This document shows positions 8,801 to 23,800 of a stretch of DNA of 54,160 nt, piece by piece (position 1 is the stretch's first letter; every line of letters starts with the position of its first letter). The DNA comes from Clostridiales bacterium (GTDB lineage Bacteria > Bacillota > Clostridia > Christensenellales > Aristaeellaceae), in NCBI GenBank assembly GCA_015056315.1, contig SVGN01000015.1, forward strand, positions 1-54,160. Direction: 5' to 3'. The position numbers were made by a program, and so were the translations under genes. Under the pieces are notes generated by a model. It was given only the letters and a program-made list of their open reading frames with translations, made no database searches and was not told the DNA's origin.

Positions 8801-11800
8801 GGCTTCGTGATCAAGAACATCTACGTGTTCGGCACCACCGCCAAGATCGAGGCCACCAAGACCCTTGAGAGCCCCAATGCCCTCAAGGACGGCCAGTTCA
8901 CCTTCATCCTGAAGGATGCTGAGGGCAAGGTCATCGAGACCGTTACCAACGATAAGGACGGTAACATCGCCTTCACCGAGCTGGCCTACGACAAGGCCGG
9001 TACCCACACCTACACCATCACTGAGCAGAACGACGGCATCGGCGGCTACACCTACGACAGCCGTGTGTACACCGCTACCGTTACCGTTACTCAGGATGCT
9101 GCCACCAAGCAGCTGAGCGCCGTGGTCACCTACAGCCTCAACGGCTCCGACGTGGCTGCCGCCGCATTCGAAAACACCTACACCCTCGAGCCCGTCGAGG
9201 TCAACATCCCCGTGGCCAAGGAGCTGACCGGCACCGAAGGCAAGGAGAGCGTACCCGGTATCGCCGGTAAGTACACCTTCACCATCAGTGCTGCCAACGG
9301 CACTCCCATGCCCCAGACCAAGACCATCAAGAACGATGGCCTGTCCACCGGCTTCGGCCCCATCAAGTACACTGCAGCCGGTACCTACACCTATACCATC
9401 ACCGAGAGCGGCTTCGTGGCCGGTATCGTCAACGATGCTGCCAAGACCGTTACCGTCACCGTTACCGATAACGGCGAAGGCAAGCTGGTCACCGCGCTGG
9501 CGAACAACACCACCGAGACCGTTACCTTCAAGAACGAGTACACCACCATCGATCTGGAAGGCACCAAGACCTGGAAGGGCGATGAAGGCTTCGAAGAACT
9601 TACCCGTCCCGAGAAGATCGTCATCACCGCTACCGCCACCGGTGCCAACGGCGATGTGTACACCAAGACCGTCGAGGCCACCGATGCCACCGATTGGGCC
9701 TGGGTCATCACCGAGATGCCCAAGTTCGGCAGCGATGACAGCGAGCTTCAGTACACCATCACCGAAGAAGAAGTGCCCGGCTACGAGACCGTTGATATCA
9801 TCCGCGATGCCGAGACCGGCAAGTACGAGATCACCAACGCCGCCATCGTTACCGATGTAAGCGTTCAGAAGATCTGGGAGAGCGAGACCGCCGAGAGCAA
9901 GCGTCCCGAATCCATCCAGGTGCAGCTGAAGGTCAACGGCACTCAGGTGGGCGAGCTGGTCACCCTCAACGATGCCAACAGCTGGGCCTACACCTGGACC
10001 AATCTGCCCGCACACGAGAACATCACCTACGTTGTGGATGAAGTCTCCGTGCCCGAAGGCTACGAGAAGGTCGTCTCCGGCGATGCTACGGTTGGCTTCA
10101 CCATCAAGAACATCTTTGTTGATGATGCTTCCGCTATCCTGAAGGCCCAGAAGACCCTCACCGGCCCCAACGCCCTCAAGGATGGTCAGTTCACCTTCGT
10201 GCTGGCCGACGCCGAAGGCACTGTGGTCGATACCGTCACCAACAACGCTGCGGGCGAGGTCACCTTCAAGACCCTCAGCTACGAGGCTGCCGGTACCTAC
10301 ACCTACACCATCACCGAGCAGAATGATGCTATCGGCGGCTACACCTACGACAGCAGTGTGTACACCGTTGTTGTGGAAGTGGCGCAGGATGCCACCACCA
10401 AGCAGCTGAGCACCAAGATCACCTACAAGCTCAACGGCGAGGTCGTTGATGGTGCTGCCTTCAAGAACACCTATACCCTGAAGCCCGTGGATATCACCAT
10501 CCCCGTGGCCAAGGAGCTGCTGGGTACCGAGAACAAGACCCAGGTGCCCGATATCTCCGGTAAGTACACCTTCACCATCACCGGCAGCGAAGGCGCTCCC
10601 ATGCCCGCCGATGATGAGATCACCAATGCGGATGCCGCCTTCGGCAAGATCACCTTTGCCCAGGCCGGTACCTACACCTATACCATCACCGAGAGCGGCT
10701 ATGTGGCCGGTATCGTCAACGATGCCATCGCCAGCAAGACCGTTACCGTTGTGGTCACCGATAACGGCAAAGGCGAGCTGGTCACCGATCTGGAGAACAA
10801 CACCGCCGAGACCGTTACCTTCCGGAATACCTACGAGACCGTCGACCTGAGCGGCGAAAAGGTCTGGGAAGGCGATACCGAGTACGTCCGCCTGACCCGC
10901 CCCGACTCCATCACCATCAACGTGATCGCCTCCGGTGTCATCGTGGCTACCGCTGACGTCACTGCCGATGACGAAGGCAACTGGAGCTGGAAGATCGCCG
11001 AGCTGCCCAAGTTCGACAAGAACAACACCCCGATCGCTTACAGCATCGAAGAAGTGAAGGTGAACGGCTACACCACCAGCACCGCTGTGGCCAACGGCGT
11101 TTACACCATCACCAACAAGCTGGATACCGTCGACAAGAACGGCGGCAAGGTCTGGGCCAACGACTCCAATAACAAGTACGAGACCCGTCCCGAGTCCATC
11201 ACCATCTATGCGATGAACGGCTCCACCGTTGTGGATACCACCACCACCAACGCCGAGGCGGATTGGCAGTGGAAGTTCACCGGCCTGCCCAAGTTCAACA
11301 AGGATGGTACCGAGATCGCCTACACCTTCGAGGAAGAGCTCGTTCCCGGCTACACCACCACCAAGGATGGCAACAACTTCGTCAACACCCTCAAGACTGT
11401 TGATGTGGATGTTGAAAAGGTCTGGGACGACGAAAACAACCTGGAAGGCTTCCGTCCCGCCACCATCGAGCTGACCCTGATCAAGACCGTGGGTGACGTG
11501 GAAGAAGCCATGGAGACCGTTCCCGTCTCCGGCGGCATGACCTCTCCCACCTGGCATTACAGCTGGTTCGGTCTGCCCGCCTACGAAGGCGAGGAGGAGA
11601 TCGTTTACACCGTAACCGAGACTCCTGTGGCCAACTACGATGAGCCTGCCTACGAGGGCAACACCATCACCAACAGCCGCGAAGTGGAATATGTTGATAT
11701 CCCCGTCACCAAGGACTGGAAGGATAACAACGACGCCGAGGGCTTCCGTCCCGACAGCGTAAACGTCTACGTGGTCAAGGTGACCGTCGATGCCGACGAT

Positions 11801-14800
11801 CCCACCAAGGAAGTGCTCACCGCCGTTACCGATAAGGTGGCGCTGAGCGAAGCCAACAGCTGGGCCCACACCTTCGAAGACCTCATCAAGTATGAGGGCG
11901 GCAAGGAGATCGTGTACCGCGTTGCTGAGGATGCGGTGGAGAACTACACCACCTCCATCTCCGGCACCGTGGCCAATGGCTTCATCGTTACCAACAGCCA
12001 TACCGATGAGTTCGTTGAGCTCAAGGGTATCAAGGTCTGGGACGACGCCTCCAACGTGGATGGCAAGCGCCCCGAGACCCTGAAGATCTACCTGGTCAAG
12101 AACAACGTTACCACCACCACCTTCGTGGAGGTCTCCGGCGATGCCGACCGCTCCGAGTGGAAGTTTGAGAACCTGCCCAAGTACGAGGATGGCGAGCCGG
12201 TCGTCTACACCGCCGCCGAGCTGACCGTGGACGGCTACGAGAGCGTGAAGACCGTTGCCGAGGATGGCACCATCACCTTCACCAACACGCACGAGCCCGA
12301 AACCAAGGAGATCCCCGTTACCAAGACCTGGGATGACGACAACGACCGCGATGACCTGCGCCCCGATAGCCTGAAGGTGACCCTGCTGGCTGACGGCCAG
12401 GAGCAGGAAGTCATCACGCTGGGTGGCGAAGGCAATGTCTGGAAGCATACCTTCACCGATCTGCCCGTTTACAAGATCGATGAGAACAACGTAAAGGGCG
12501 TTGAGATCATCTACACCATCGTAGAGGAAGCTGTGCCCGGCTACACCGCCACTCAGACCGGCTTCGATCTGAAGAACACCCATGCTCCCGAGAAGATCAC
12601 CGTTACCGCCAACAAGGCCTGGAACGATGATAACAACCAGGATGGCCTGCAGCCCGCCAAGGTGAGCGTGCAGCTCAAGGCCAACGGCTCCAACGTGGGC
12701 GACTCCGTTGAGCTGAGCGCCGCCAATGGCTGGAGCACCACCTGGATCGATCTGCCCAAGTTCGACAAGGGCGTTGAGATCGACTACACCGTGGAAGAGA
12801 CCGTTGTACCCGCCGGCTACACCGTGGGCTACAGCAAGGCTGTGAACGGCAATGCCACCACCATTACCGTTACCAACACCCACACCTCCGAGACCATCAA
12901 TATCCCCGTTACCAAGATCTGGGATGACGCCAATAACCAGGATGGTAAGCGTCCCGCCAGCATCACCTACAAGCTGTGGCAGACCATCGATGGCGTCACC
13001 GCCACCGAGCCCTATGCCACCAAGACCGTTACCGTCGACGACGGCTGGAACTGGACCTTCACCGACCTGCCCGCCAAGGCTGCCGGTAAGACCATCGTCT
13101 ACACCGTTACCGAGGATGCCCTGGGCAACGGCTACAAGACCCCCCTGGTCACCGGCGATATGGTCGACGGCTTCGAAGTGACCAACAGCCGCGACGTTGA
13201 GAAGATCAGCGTCACCGGTACCAAGATCTGGGATGACTTTGGCGACCAGGATGGTAAGCGTCCCGAAAGCATCACCATCACCCTGCTGGCCGATGGTGAG
13301 AAAGTGGAGACCAAGACCTTCACCGCCGAGCTGGCTACCGACGATAACACCTGGGCTTACCAGTGGACCGGTCTGCCCAAGTACCGCGATGCGGGCGTTG
13401 AGATCGTCTACACCATCGAGGAAGCCCCCGTCTCCGGCTACACCGCTGATGATGAGGATGACCTCACCATCACCAACAGCTACGAGCCCGAGAAGGTAAA
13501 CATCCCCGTATCCAAGGTATGGAACGATAACAACAACCAGGATGGCAAGCAGGCCACCGAAGTGACCGTCCACCTGTGGGCCGGCAGCACCGAGGTCGGC
13601 AGCCAGAAGCTGAACGCTGCCAACAGCTGGAAGCACACCTGGACCGGTCTGGATAAGTACGCCGATGGTAAAGAGATCATCTACACCATCACCGAGGATG
13701 CCGTGGCGGGCTACAACGCCAGCATCACCGGCAGCGTGACCAGCGGCTTCGTGGTTACCAACACCCATACCCCCGAGAAGGTAGAGGCTTCCGGTTTCAA
13801 GACCTGGGACGATAAGAACGACCACGACGGCTTCCGTCCCGAGAGCATCACCATCACCCTGAAGGCCGATGGCGTGACCGCTCTGGACGCCGAAGGCAAC
13901 GAGCTGGTCAAGGTCGTTACCGAGGAAGACGGCTGGAAGTGGACCTTCACCGGTCTGGATAAGTACAAGGCCGGCAAGGAGATCATCTACACCGTTGAAG
14001 AGACCCTGGAGCAGGCCGCCATCGATGCGGGCTACACCATCACCCTCAACGGCATGAACGTGACCAACGCCTACGCACCCGGCAAGACCACTGTGTCCGG
14101 CACCAAGATCTGGGATGACTTTGGCGATCAGGATGGCAAGCAGCCTGACTCCATCACCGTCACCCTCTATGCCGACAATGCCGTAGCCAAGGATGCCGAT
14201 GGCAACGCCATCACCGCTACCGTATCCGCCGCTACCAACTGGCGCTGGAGCTTCACCGATCTGGATAAGTACCAGAACGGTAAGGAGATCAGCTACACCG
14301 TGAAGGAAGATGTGCCCGAGGGCTACACGGCTGAGTATGCTGGCAACAACATCATCAACCACTACACCCCCGAGACCGTCGATATCTCCGGCACCAAGAC
14401 CTGGGACGATGCCGGTAACCAGGATGGCATCCAGCCCGCCAGCATCACCGTCACCCTGATGGCCGACGGCGTTGCCGTGACCGATGCCGAGGGCAAGGCC
14501 CTTACCGCCACCGTTACCGCCGCTACCGGCTGGGCCTGGAGCTTCACCGACCTGCCCAAGTTCAAGGCCGGTACCGCCATCGCTTACACCGTCGTTGAAA
14601 ACGTCGTGCCCGGCTACGAAGCCGACTACGCCGCTGCTGTGATCGACGATGAGCAGAACACCATCACCCTCGACATCACCAACACTCACGAGCCCAAGAC
14701 CACCGATATCGAAGGCTCCAAGACCTGGGATGACGAGCTGAACGTGGATGGCAAGCGTCCCGAAGAGATCACCATCCACCTGTGGGCCGATGATAAGAAC

Positions 14801-17800
14801 ATCCAGACCGTTACCGTTACCGAAGCGAACGGCTGGGCCTGGAGCTTCACCGACCTGCCCGTGTACAAGGCCGGCGCTCAGGGCGTTGAGATCGTCTACA
14901 CCGTTACCGAAGACAAGGTGGAGGGCTACAACACCTCCGTCGATGACTACGATGTGACCAACACCCACGAGCCCGAGACCATCGAGATCCCCGTGACCAA
15001 GGTCTGGGACGACAACGACAACCAGGATGGCAAGCAGCCAGACTTTGTGGTCATCAACCTGTTTGCCGATGGCGTGTTCCAGTATGCCAAGACCGTGAAG
15101 GCCACCGACAACTGGAGCTGCACCTTCACCGATCTGCCCAAGTACAAGACCGGCTCTGTGGGCGTTGAGATCGTCTACACCATCACCGAGGAGCCCGTGG
15201 CGAATTACGACACCACCATCACCGGCGATGTGGCAAACGGCTTCACCGTTACCAACAAACACGAGCCTCTCACCACCACCGTAAGCGGCAGCAAGACCTG
15301 GAACGATAAGAACGACCAGGACGGCAAGCGCCCCGATAGCATCACCATCAACCTGCTGGCCAACGGCGAGATCGTGAAGACCATCTCCGTCACCGAGGCC
15401 AACGGCTGGGCCTGGAGCTTCGAGGATCTGCCCTGCTACAAGGCCGGTGTTGAGCAGATCTACACCATCACCGAGAACCCTGTGGGCGAGTACGAAACCA
15501 CCTACAACGGCTACAACGTGATCAACTCCACCGACACCGCCTCCACCTTCGTAAGCGTGCGCAAGGTCTGGGACGATGCCAACAACCAGGATGGTCTCCA
15601 GCCCGCTGAGATCAAGGTTCAGCTCTACGCCAACGGCACTGCCTGCGGCGACGCTGTTACCCTGAACAGCGATAACAACTGGGCCCACACCTGGATGAAT
15701 CTGGATAAGAAGGCCGGCGGCGCAGACATCGCCTACACCGTAGACGAGGTAAGCGTACCCACCGGTTACACCAAGCAGATCACCGGCGACCAGATCACCG
15801 GTTATGTGATCACCAACAAGCACGCACCCGAGAAGACCGCCATCAACGGCACCAAGACCTGGGTCGATGCCAACGATCAGGACGACAAGCGTCCCGATAC
15901 CGTTATCATCGAGCTGCTGGCCAATGGCACCAAGGTCCAGGAGACCGAAGCCACCGGCACCGGCAATACCTGGACCTGGAGCTTCGAGAATCTGGATAAG
16001 AAGGCCAACGGCGTCGATATCGTCTACACCGTAAACGAGATCGTGCCCGCGGGCTACACCGCCCAGATCGATGGTTACGACATCGTTAACACCCACGAGG
16101 TAGATACGCTGGATATCGAGGGCATCAAGAAGTGGGTCGATAACGAGAATCAGGACGGCATCCGTCCCGACAGCGTGACCATCACCCTCTACGCCGACGG
16201 CGTGTCCATCAAGACCACCGAGGCCAAGAAGGCCGATAACTACGCCTGGAGCTTCACCGATCTGCCTGTGAACAAGGCCGGTCAGGTTGGCCAGAAGATC
16301 GTCTACACTGTGGATGAGACTGCTGTGCCCAACGGCTACACCAAGGCGATCACCGGCTCTGTGGCTGACGGCTTCACCGTTACCAACACCCACGCACCCG
16401 AGAAGGTAGAGATCTCCGGCACCAAGGTCTGGAGCGATGCAGAGGATCAGGACGGCATCCGTCCCGACAGCATCACTATCAACCTGCTGGCCGATGGCGA
16501 CCAGATCAAGTCCGTCACCGCCACCAAGGCCGACGGCTACGCCTGGAGCTTCGGCGAGCTGGATAAGTTCAAGGCCGGTAAGGAGATCGTCTACACCGTA
16601 ACCGAGAACGCCGTGCCCGGCTACACCACCGGCATCACCGGCACCGTGGCCGAAGGCTTCGTGGTCACCAACACCCACGAGCCCGAGCAGACCAAGCTGG
16701 AAGGCGTCAAGATCTGGGTGGACGATAACAACCGCGACGGCATCCGTCCCGAGAGCGTCACCATCAAGCTGATCGCCGACGGTGTGGATACCGGCATCAC
16801 CACCACCACCACCGTTGACGAAAACGGCAACTATGTGTGGAGCTTCACCGGGCTTGATAAGTTCAAGGCCGGCAAGGAGATCAAGTACACCGCTGAGGAA
16901 GTTGTTCCCACCGGCTACGAGGCCTCCTACAGCGATAACACCACCACCATCACCAACACGCACGAGCCCGAGACCACCGAGGTGGAAGGCACCAAGACCT
17001 GGCGCGATAACGAAAACCAGGATGGCAAGCGGCCCGCTGTCATCACCATCCGCCTGCTGGCCGACGGTGTTGAGCAGGAGCATGTCAACGTTACCGCCGC
17101 CGACAACTGGAGCTGGAGCTTCACCGGTCTGCCCAAGTACAAGACCGGCGCTGTGAAGCAGCTGATCATCTACACCATCGCAGAGGATGCCGTGGCCGAA
17201 TACACCACCACCCCCGATGGCTACAACGTGATCAACACTCACAACCCCGAGAAGATCGACCTGAGCGGCTCCAAGACCTGGGACGATGCCCACGACCAGG
17301 ATGGCAAGCGGCCCACCAGCATCACCATCACGCTGCTTGGCAACGGCCAGACCGTACGCGGCCCCATCACCGTTACCGAAGCCGATAACTGGAGCTGGAA
17401 GTTCGAGCAGCTGGATAAGTACTCCGGCGGCAAGGAGATCATCTACACCGTGGTCGAGGAGACTGTGGAGGGTTACACCACCGTAGTCACCGGCATGGAT
17501 GTGACCAACTCCTACACCCCCGGCAAGACCAGCCTGAGCGGCACCAAGGTCTGGAAAGACAACAACGATCAGGACGGCATCCGTCCCGCCAGCATCACCG
17601 TCAACCTGATGAAGCAGGTGGGCGAGGATGGCGATGTGGTCTCCACCGGCAAGTCCGTCTCCGTTACCGAGGCCGATGGCTGGAGCTGGAGCTTCACCGG
17701 TCTGGACGAGTACGAGAGCGGCAAGAAGGTCACCTACTCCGTAACTGAGGATGCGGTCGACAAGTACGAGACCGACATCGAGCAGAACGGCACCAACGTG

Positions 17801-20800
17801 ACCATCACCAACACCTACAAGCCCGAGACCACCAGGATCGAAGGCTCCAAGACCTGGAACGATGCCAAGAACCAGGATGGCAAGCGGCCCACCCGCATCA
17901 CCATCAACCTGCTGGCAGACGGCGTAGAGGTGGATGATACCGAAGTCAGCGCTGCCAACGGCTGGAGCTGGGAGTTCAAGGATCTGCCCAAGTACCGCGA
18001 TCACGGCACCAAGATCATCTACACCATCACCGAAGATGAGGTAGAGCTCTACGAGACCGAGATCGATGGCTACAACGTTACCAACACCTACGAGCCCGAG
18101 ACCATCAGCGTGAAGGCTCTCAAGGTTTGGGAAGACAACGATAACCAGGATGGCAAGCGTCCCGCCAGCATCAGCGTGCAGCTGATGGCCGACAACGCCA
18201 TCGTGGGCGAGGCCATCCCCCTGAACGAGGCCAATGGCTGGACCACCACCTGGACCGACCTGCCCAAGTACCGCGATATGGGTACCGAGATCGTCTACAC
18301 CGTTGTTGAGAACGACGTGCCTGCCGATTACCAGAGCAGCACCGCCAAGAGCGTTGCCGCCGACGGTACCGTGCAGTTCACCATCACCAACACCGACGAG
18401 ACCGACCTCACCTCCATCTCCGGCACCAAGGTTTGGGCCGATGCCAACAACCAGGATGGCATCCGTCCCACCAGCATCACCGTCAACCTGCTTGCCAATG
18501 GCGAGAAGGTACAGAGCAAGACCGTTGTTCCCAACCAGAACGGCGATTGGGCCTGGACCTTCGATAACCTGGTCAAGTACGAAGCCGGTCAGGAGATCAA
18601 GTACACCTTCACCGAAGAGGCTGTAGCGGGCTACACCACCACCTACAGCGCAGATACCACCACCATCACCAACACCCACGCTCCCGACACCGTCAAGGTG
18701 GAAGGCAGCAAGGAGTGGGACGATGCCAACAACCAGGATGGCAAGCGTCCTGCCAGCATCACCATCAACCTGCTGGCCGATGGTCAGGTCATCGAGACCA
18801 AGACCGTCACCGAGGCCGATGGCTGGAAGTGGAGCTTCACCGATCTGCCCAAGTTCGAGGTCGGTGAGCAGGGCAAGGAAGTCGTTTACACCATCACCGA
18901 AGACGAGGTCGAGTACTACGAGACCGATATCTCCGGCTACAATGTAAAGAACACCCACGTGCCCACCAAGGTGACCGTGGAAGGCACCAAGACCTGGAAT
19001 GATGCCAACGATCAGGACGGCCTCCGTCCCACCAGCATCACCATCAACCTGCTGGCTGACGGTGAAGTGGTCGACAGTAAGATCGTTACCGTCGGCACCA
19101 ACAACTGGAGCTGGAAGTTCGAGAACCTGGATGAGTTCAAGAACGGCAACAAGATCGTTTACACCATCGAAGAGGTCATCACCGATACCGAGGCTGCCGC
19201 CGCTTACGATATCGAGATCAACGGCTACGATGTTACCAACACCTACGAGCCCGAGACCATCGAGATCGTCGGCTCCAAGACCTGGAACGATGCCAACGAT
19301 CAGGACGGCTTCCGTCCCGAGAGCATCACCATCAATCTCCTCGCCGACGGCGTTGAGATCGCTGAGAAGGTCATCGTTCCCGACGAGAACGGCGTATGGC
19401 CCGAGTGGAAGTTCACCGGCCTGCCCAAGTACCGCGACCACGGCACCGAGATCTTCTACCAGATCACCGAAGACGCGGTCGAGAAGTACACCGGCACCAT
19501 CGATGGCTGGAACGCCATCAACAGCTACGAGCCCAAGGTCGTAGAGGTATCCGGTGCCAAGACCTGGGCCGATGCCGATAACCAGGATGGCAAGCGTCCC
19601 GAGAGCATCACCATCCACCTGCTGGCCGATGGCGAGGTCATCAAGACCGAGATCATCACCGAGGCCGATGGCTGGGCCTGGAGCTTCCAGAACCTGCCCT
19701 GGCGCGCCGCCGGTAAGGATATCGTCTACACCATCCAGGAGGATGAGGTAGCCGAGTACACCACCGAGATCAACGGCTTCTCCGCTGTGAACACTCACCA
19801 GCCCGAGACCGTGGTCGTGGAGGGTGCCAAGACCTGGACCGACGCCGATAACCAGGATGGCAAGCGTCCCGCTTACATCACCATCAACCTGCTGGCCGAC
19901 GGCACCGTGATCGATACCGTCAACGTGACCGCAGCCGATGGCTGGAAGTGGAGCTTCGAAGGCCTGCCCAAGTACAAGGTCGGCGAGCAGGGCCAGCTGG
20001 TAACCTACAGCATCACCGAGGAAGCGGTCGCCGAGTACACCACCGAGATCACCGGCTACGATGTGGAGAACATCCACCAGCCCGAGACCGTGGTGGTGGA
20101 AGGCACCAAGACCTGGTACGATGCCAACGACCAGGATGGCAAGCGGCCCACCTCCATCACCATCAACCTGCTGGCTGATGGCGAGATCATCGACTCCGTG
20201 ACCCTCCTGCCCGACGCGGATGGCGTATGGCCCGGCTGGAAGTTCGAAGACCTGCCCAAGTACAAGGTCGGCGAGCAGGGCCAGCTGGTTACCTACACTG
20301 TTACCGAGAATGCTGTGGAGGAATACACCACCACCATTACCGGCTACAATGTGACCAACGCCTACACTCCCGGCGTTACCAGCGTAAGCGTAAGCAAGGC
20401 CTGGAACGACGATAACGACCGCGACGGCTACCGTCCCGAGTCCATCACCTTCAACCTGCTGGCCGACGGTGTGGAGATCGACGAAGTTGTGCTGGTGCCC
20501 GATGCCGATGGCAACTGGCCCACCTACACCTTCACCGAGCTGCCCATCTACGAGGTCGGCAAGGTTGGCCACAAGCTCACCTACACCGTAACGGAAGACC
20601 CGGTGGCCGAGTACACCACCACCTTCACCGGCGATGCCGCTACCGGTTACTACTACACCAACACCCACGAGATCGAGACCGTTGAGGTCTCCGGCGCCAA
20701 GACCTGGACCGACGCGAACGATCAGGACGGCAAGCGTCCCGCCGCCATCACCATCAACCTGCTGGCCGACGGCATCATCATCGATACCGTCACCGTCACC

Positions 20801-23800
20801 GAGGCTGAGGAGTGGAAGTGGAGCTTCACCGACCTGCCCAAGTACCGCGATCACGGCATGGAGATCGTCTACACCATCACCGAGGATGAAGTGGCCGAAT
20901 ACACCACCGTCATCACCGGCTACGATGTAGAGAACATCCACGAGATCGAGACCGTTGAGGTCTCCGGCTCCAAGACCTGGACCGACGCCGATAACCAGGA
21001 CGGCAAGCGTCCCGCTGCCATCACCATCAACCTGCTGGCCGACGGCATCGTCATCGATACCGCCACCGTCACCGAGGCCGATGAGTGGAAGTGGAGCTTC
21101 ACCGAACTGCCCAAGTACAAGGCCGGCGCGGTTGGTCAGCTGGTCACCTACACCATCACCGAGGATGCCGTGGCCGAATACACCACCGCCATCACCGGCT
21201 ACGATGTAGAGAACACCCACGACATCGAGCTGATCGATATCGCCGGTGCCAAGACCTGGACCGACGCCGATAACCAGGATGGCAAGCGTCCCGCTTACAT
21301 CACCATCAACCTGCTGGCCGACGGCATCATCATCGATACCGTCAACGTAACGGCCGAGAACAACTGGAGCTGGAGCTTCGAAGATCTGCCCAAGTACAAG
21401 GCCGGCGAGCAGGGCGTGGAGATCGCCTACACCATCACCGAGAATGCGGTGGCCGAATACACCACCGTCATCACCGGCTACGATGTAGAGAACATCTACG
21501 TGCCCGAGACCGTAGAGGTCTCCGGTTCCAAGACCTGGACCGATGCCGATAACCAGGATGGCAAGCGTCCCGCCTCCATCAACATCAACCTCCTGGCCGA
21601 TGGCGAGGTCATCAAGACCGTCACCGTCACCGAGGCCGATGAGTGGAAGTGGAGCTTCACCGATCTGCCCAAGTACAAGGTCGGCGAGGAAGGCCAGATC
21701 GTTACCTACACCATCACCGAGGATGCTGTGGCCGAATACACCACCGTCATCAACGGCTACGATGTAGAGAACATCTACGTGCCCGAGACCGTCGAGGTGG
21801 CCGGTACCAAGACCTGGACCGACGCCGATAACCAGGACGGCAAGCGCCCCGACAGCGTTACCATCAACCTGCTGGCCAACGGCGAGAAGATCAACTATCT
21901 CACCGCTGCCGCCGATGATAACTGGAGCTGGTGCTGGACCGACCTGCCCAAGTACGAGAACGGCGTAGAGATCGTCTACACCATCACCGAAGAGCCCGTG
22001 GCGGAGTACACCTCCGTGATCACCGGCTACGACGTGGAAAACATCTACGAGCCCGAGCTCATCAGCATCGAAGGCACCAAGACCTGGAACGATGCCAACG
22101 ACCAGGATGGCGTACGTCCCGCCAGCATCAACATCAGCCTGATGGATGGCGACACGGTACTCAAGACCGTGACCGTTACCGAGGCCGATGGCTGGAAGTG
22201 GAGCTTCACCGATCTGCCCAAGTATCGCCCCGGCAAGGTTGCCGAGCTGATGGTCTACACCGTGGCCGAGGAACTGGATGAGGCTTCCGCCGCCCAGTAC
22301 ACCGCCACCGTGAACGGCTACGACATCACCAACACCCACGAGGTAGAGACCGTGGCGGTCGAGGGCACCAAGACCTGGATCGACTACGACAACAAGTACC
22401 TCAAGCGTCCCGAGAGCATCACCATCCGCCTCTACGCCGACGGCGTGGAGATCGATAAGGCGGTCGTCACCGCCGAGGATGGCTGGGCCTGGAGCTTCGG
22501 CGACCTGCCCAAGTACAAGGCCGGTGCCCAGGGCGTGGAGGTCGTCTACACCATCTCCGAGGATGCTGTAAACGGCTATGTTACCACCGTTGAGGGCTAC
22601 AACGTCTTCAACACCATCACCGTGGTCGGCTTCATCAAGGTGGATGAGCAGACCGGCAACAACCTGCCCGGTGCCAAGTTCGCTCTCTACGAGGGCGGCG
22701 CCGACAGCGTTGACGGCAAGGCTCCCATCATGGTCTGGACCTCCGGTCTGGAAGCCGAGCTGCTGGCCGGTCTCAAGGTCGGTCAGACCTACACCGTGGT
22801 CGAGACCGAGGCTCCCGCAGGCTTCGCCCTGATGGCTCCCTTCGTCTTCACGGTAGAGATCACCGACGTACCCGAGACCTTCCGTTACTTCACCGCCACC
22901 AACTGCCATGTATACCGCTTCCGCAAGCTGGACAGCTCCAACAACGGGCTGGTAAGCGGCGCCAAGCTGGCCATCATGCAGGGCAACGAAGTGATCGAGT
23001 CCTGGGTGACCGACACCGACAACAACGGCTGGTACGAGGTACTCGGTACCGATCTGGTACCCGGCACCACCTACACGCTGGTCGAGCTGGAAGTGCCCGC
23101 CGGTTACCTGCAGGCCGAGCCCATCAACTTCACCGTTGATGCCAACGATGGTCTGCTGATCGTGAACGGTGTGGATACCGATGCTGCCGAGATCGTCATG
23201 TACGACGCTCCCGCGCCTCAGGCAACGCCTGCTCCCGAACCCGCCACCACTTCTCTCACCGTTACCAAGCGTTGGGAGGATAAGGACAACGTTCTGGGCA
23301 AGCGTCCCAGCAGCATCACCGTGCACCTGTACCGCAAGCTGCGTACCGATGCCGAGTGGCCCACCTTCCCGTTCATGACGGTGAACATCGCCGACAACGG
23401 TAAGGATGTCTGGAAGTTCAAGTTCAGCGATCTGCCCCGTAAGAACGCCGATGGCGTACGTTACGAGTACATGATCCGCGAGGAGCAGGTAGAAGGCTAC
23501 GTAACCACCTATCAGAACAATGGCCGCGTTATCGTGAACACCATTCCTGAGGAGGATTACCCGCCCACGCCCACTCCCACCCTGCCCTACTACACTCCCA
23601 CCCCCGCTCCCGAGAAGCCGCGCGTCCCGCAGGGCGTACGCTTCCTGGATGGCGAATGGTTCTACATCGACGAGTACGGCATCCCGCTTGGCGGCGTGCC
23701 CATGACCGGCGATGATACCAACTTCATCCTCTGGGGCATGGCGATCGGTCTGCCGATGCTGGTAGCCGTGCTGGCCGCAGTGGAGATCCGCCGCCGCAAG

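Noticed and set aside
6870..22615. Regular repeated DNA that might suggest a CRISPR array or satellite.
   Set aside because: Units are 270-330 bases, in frame, and encode conserved Cna_B domains; there are no short repeats with unique spacers.
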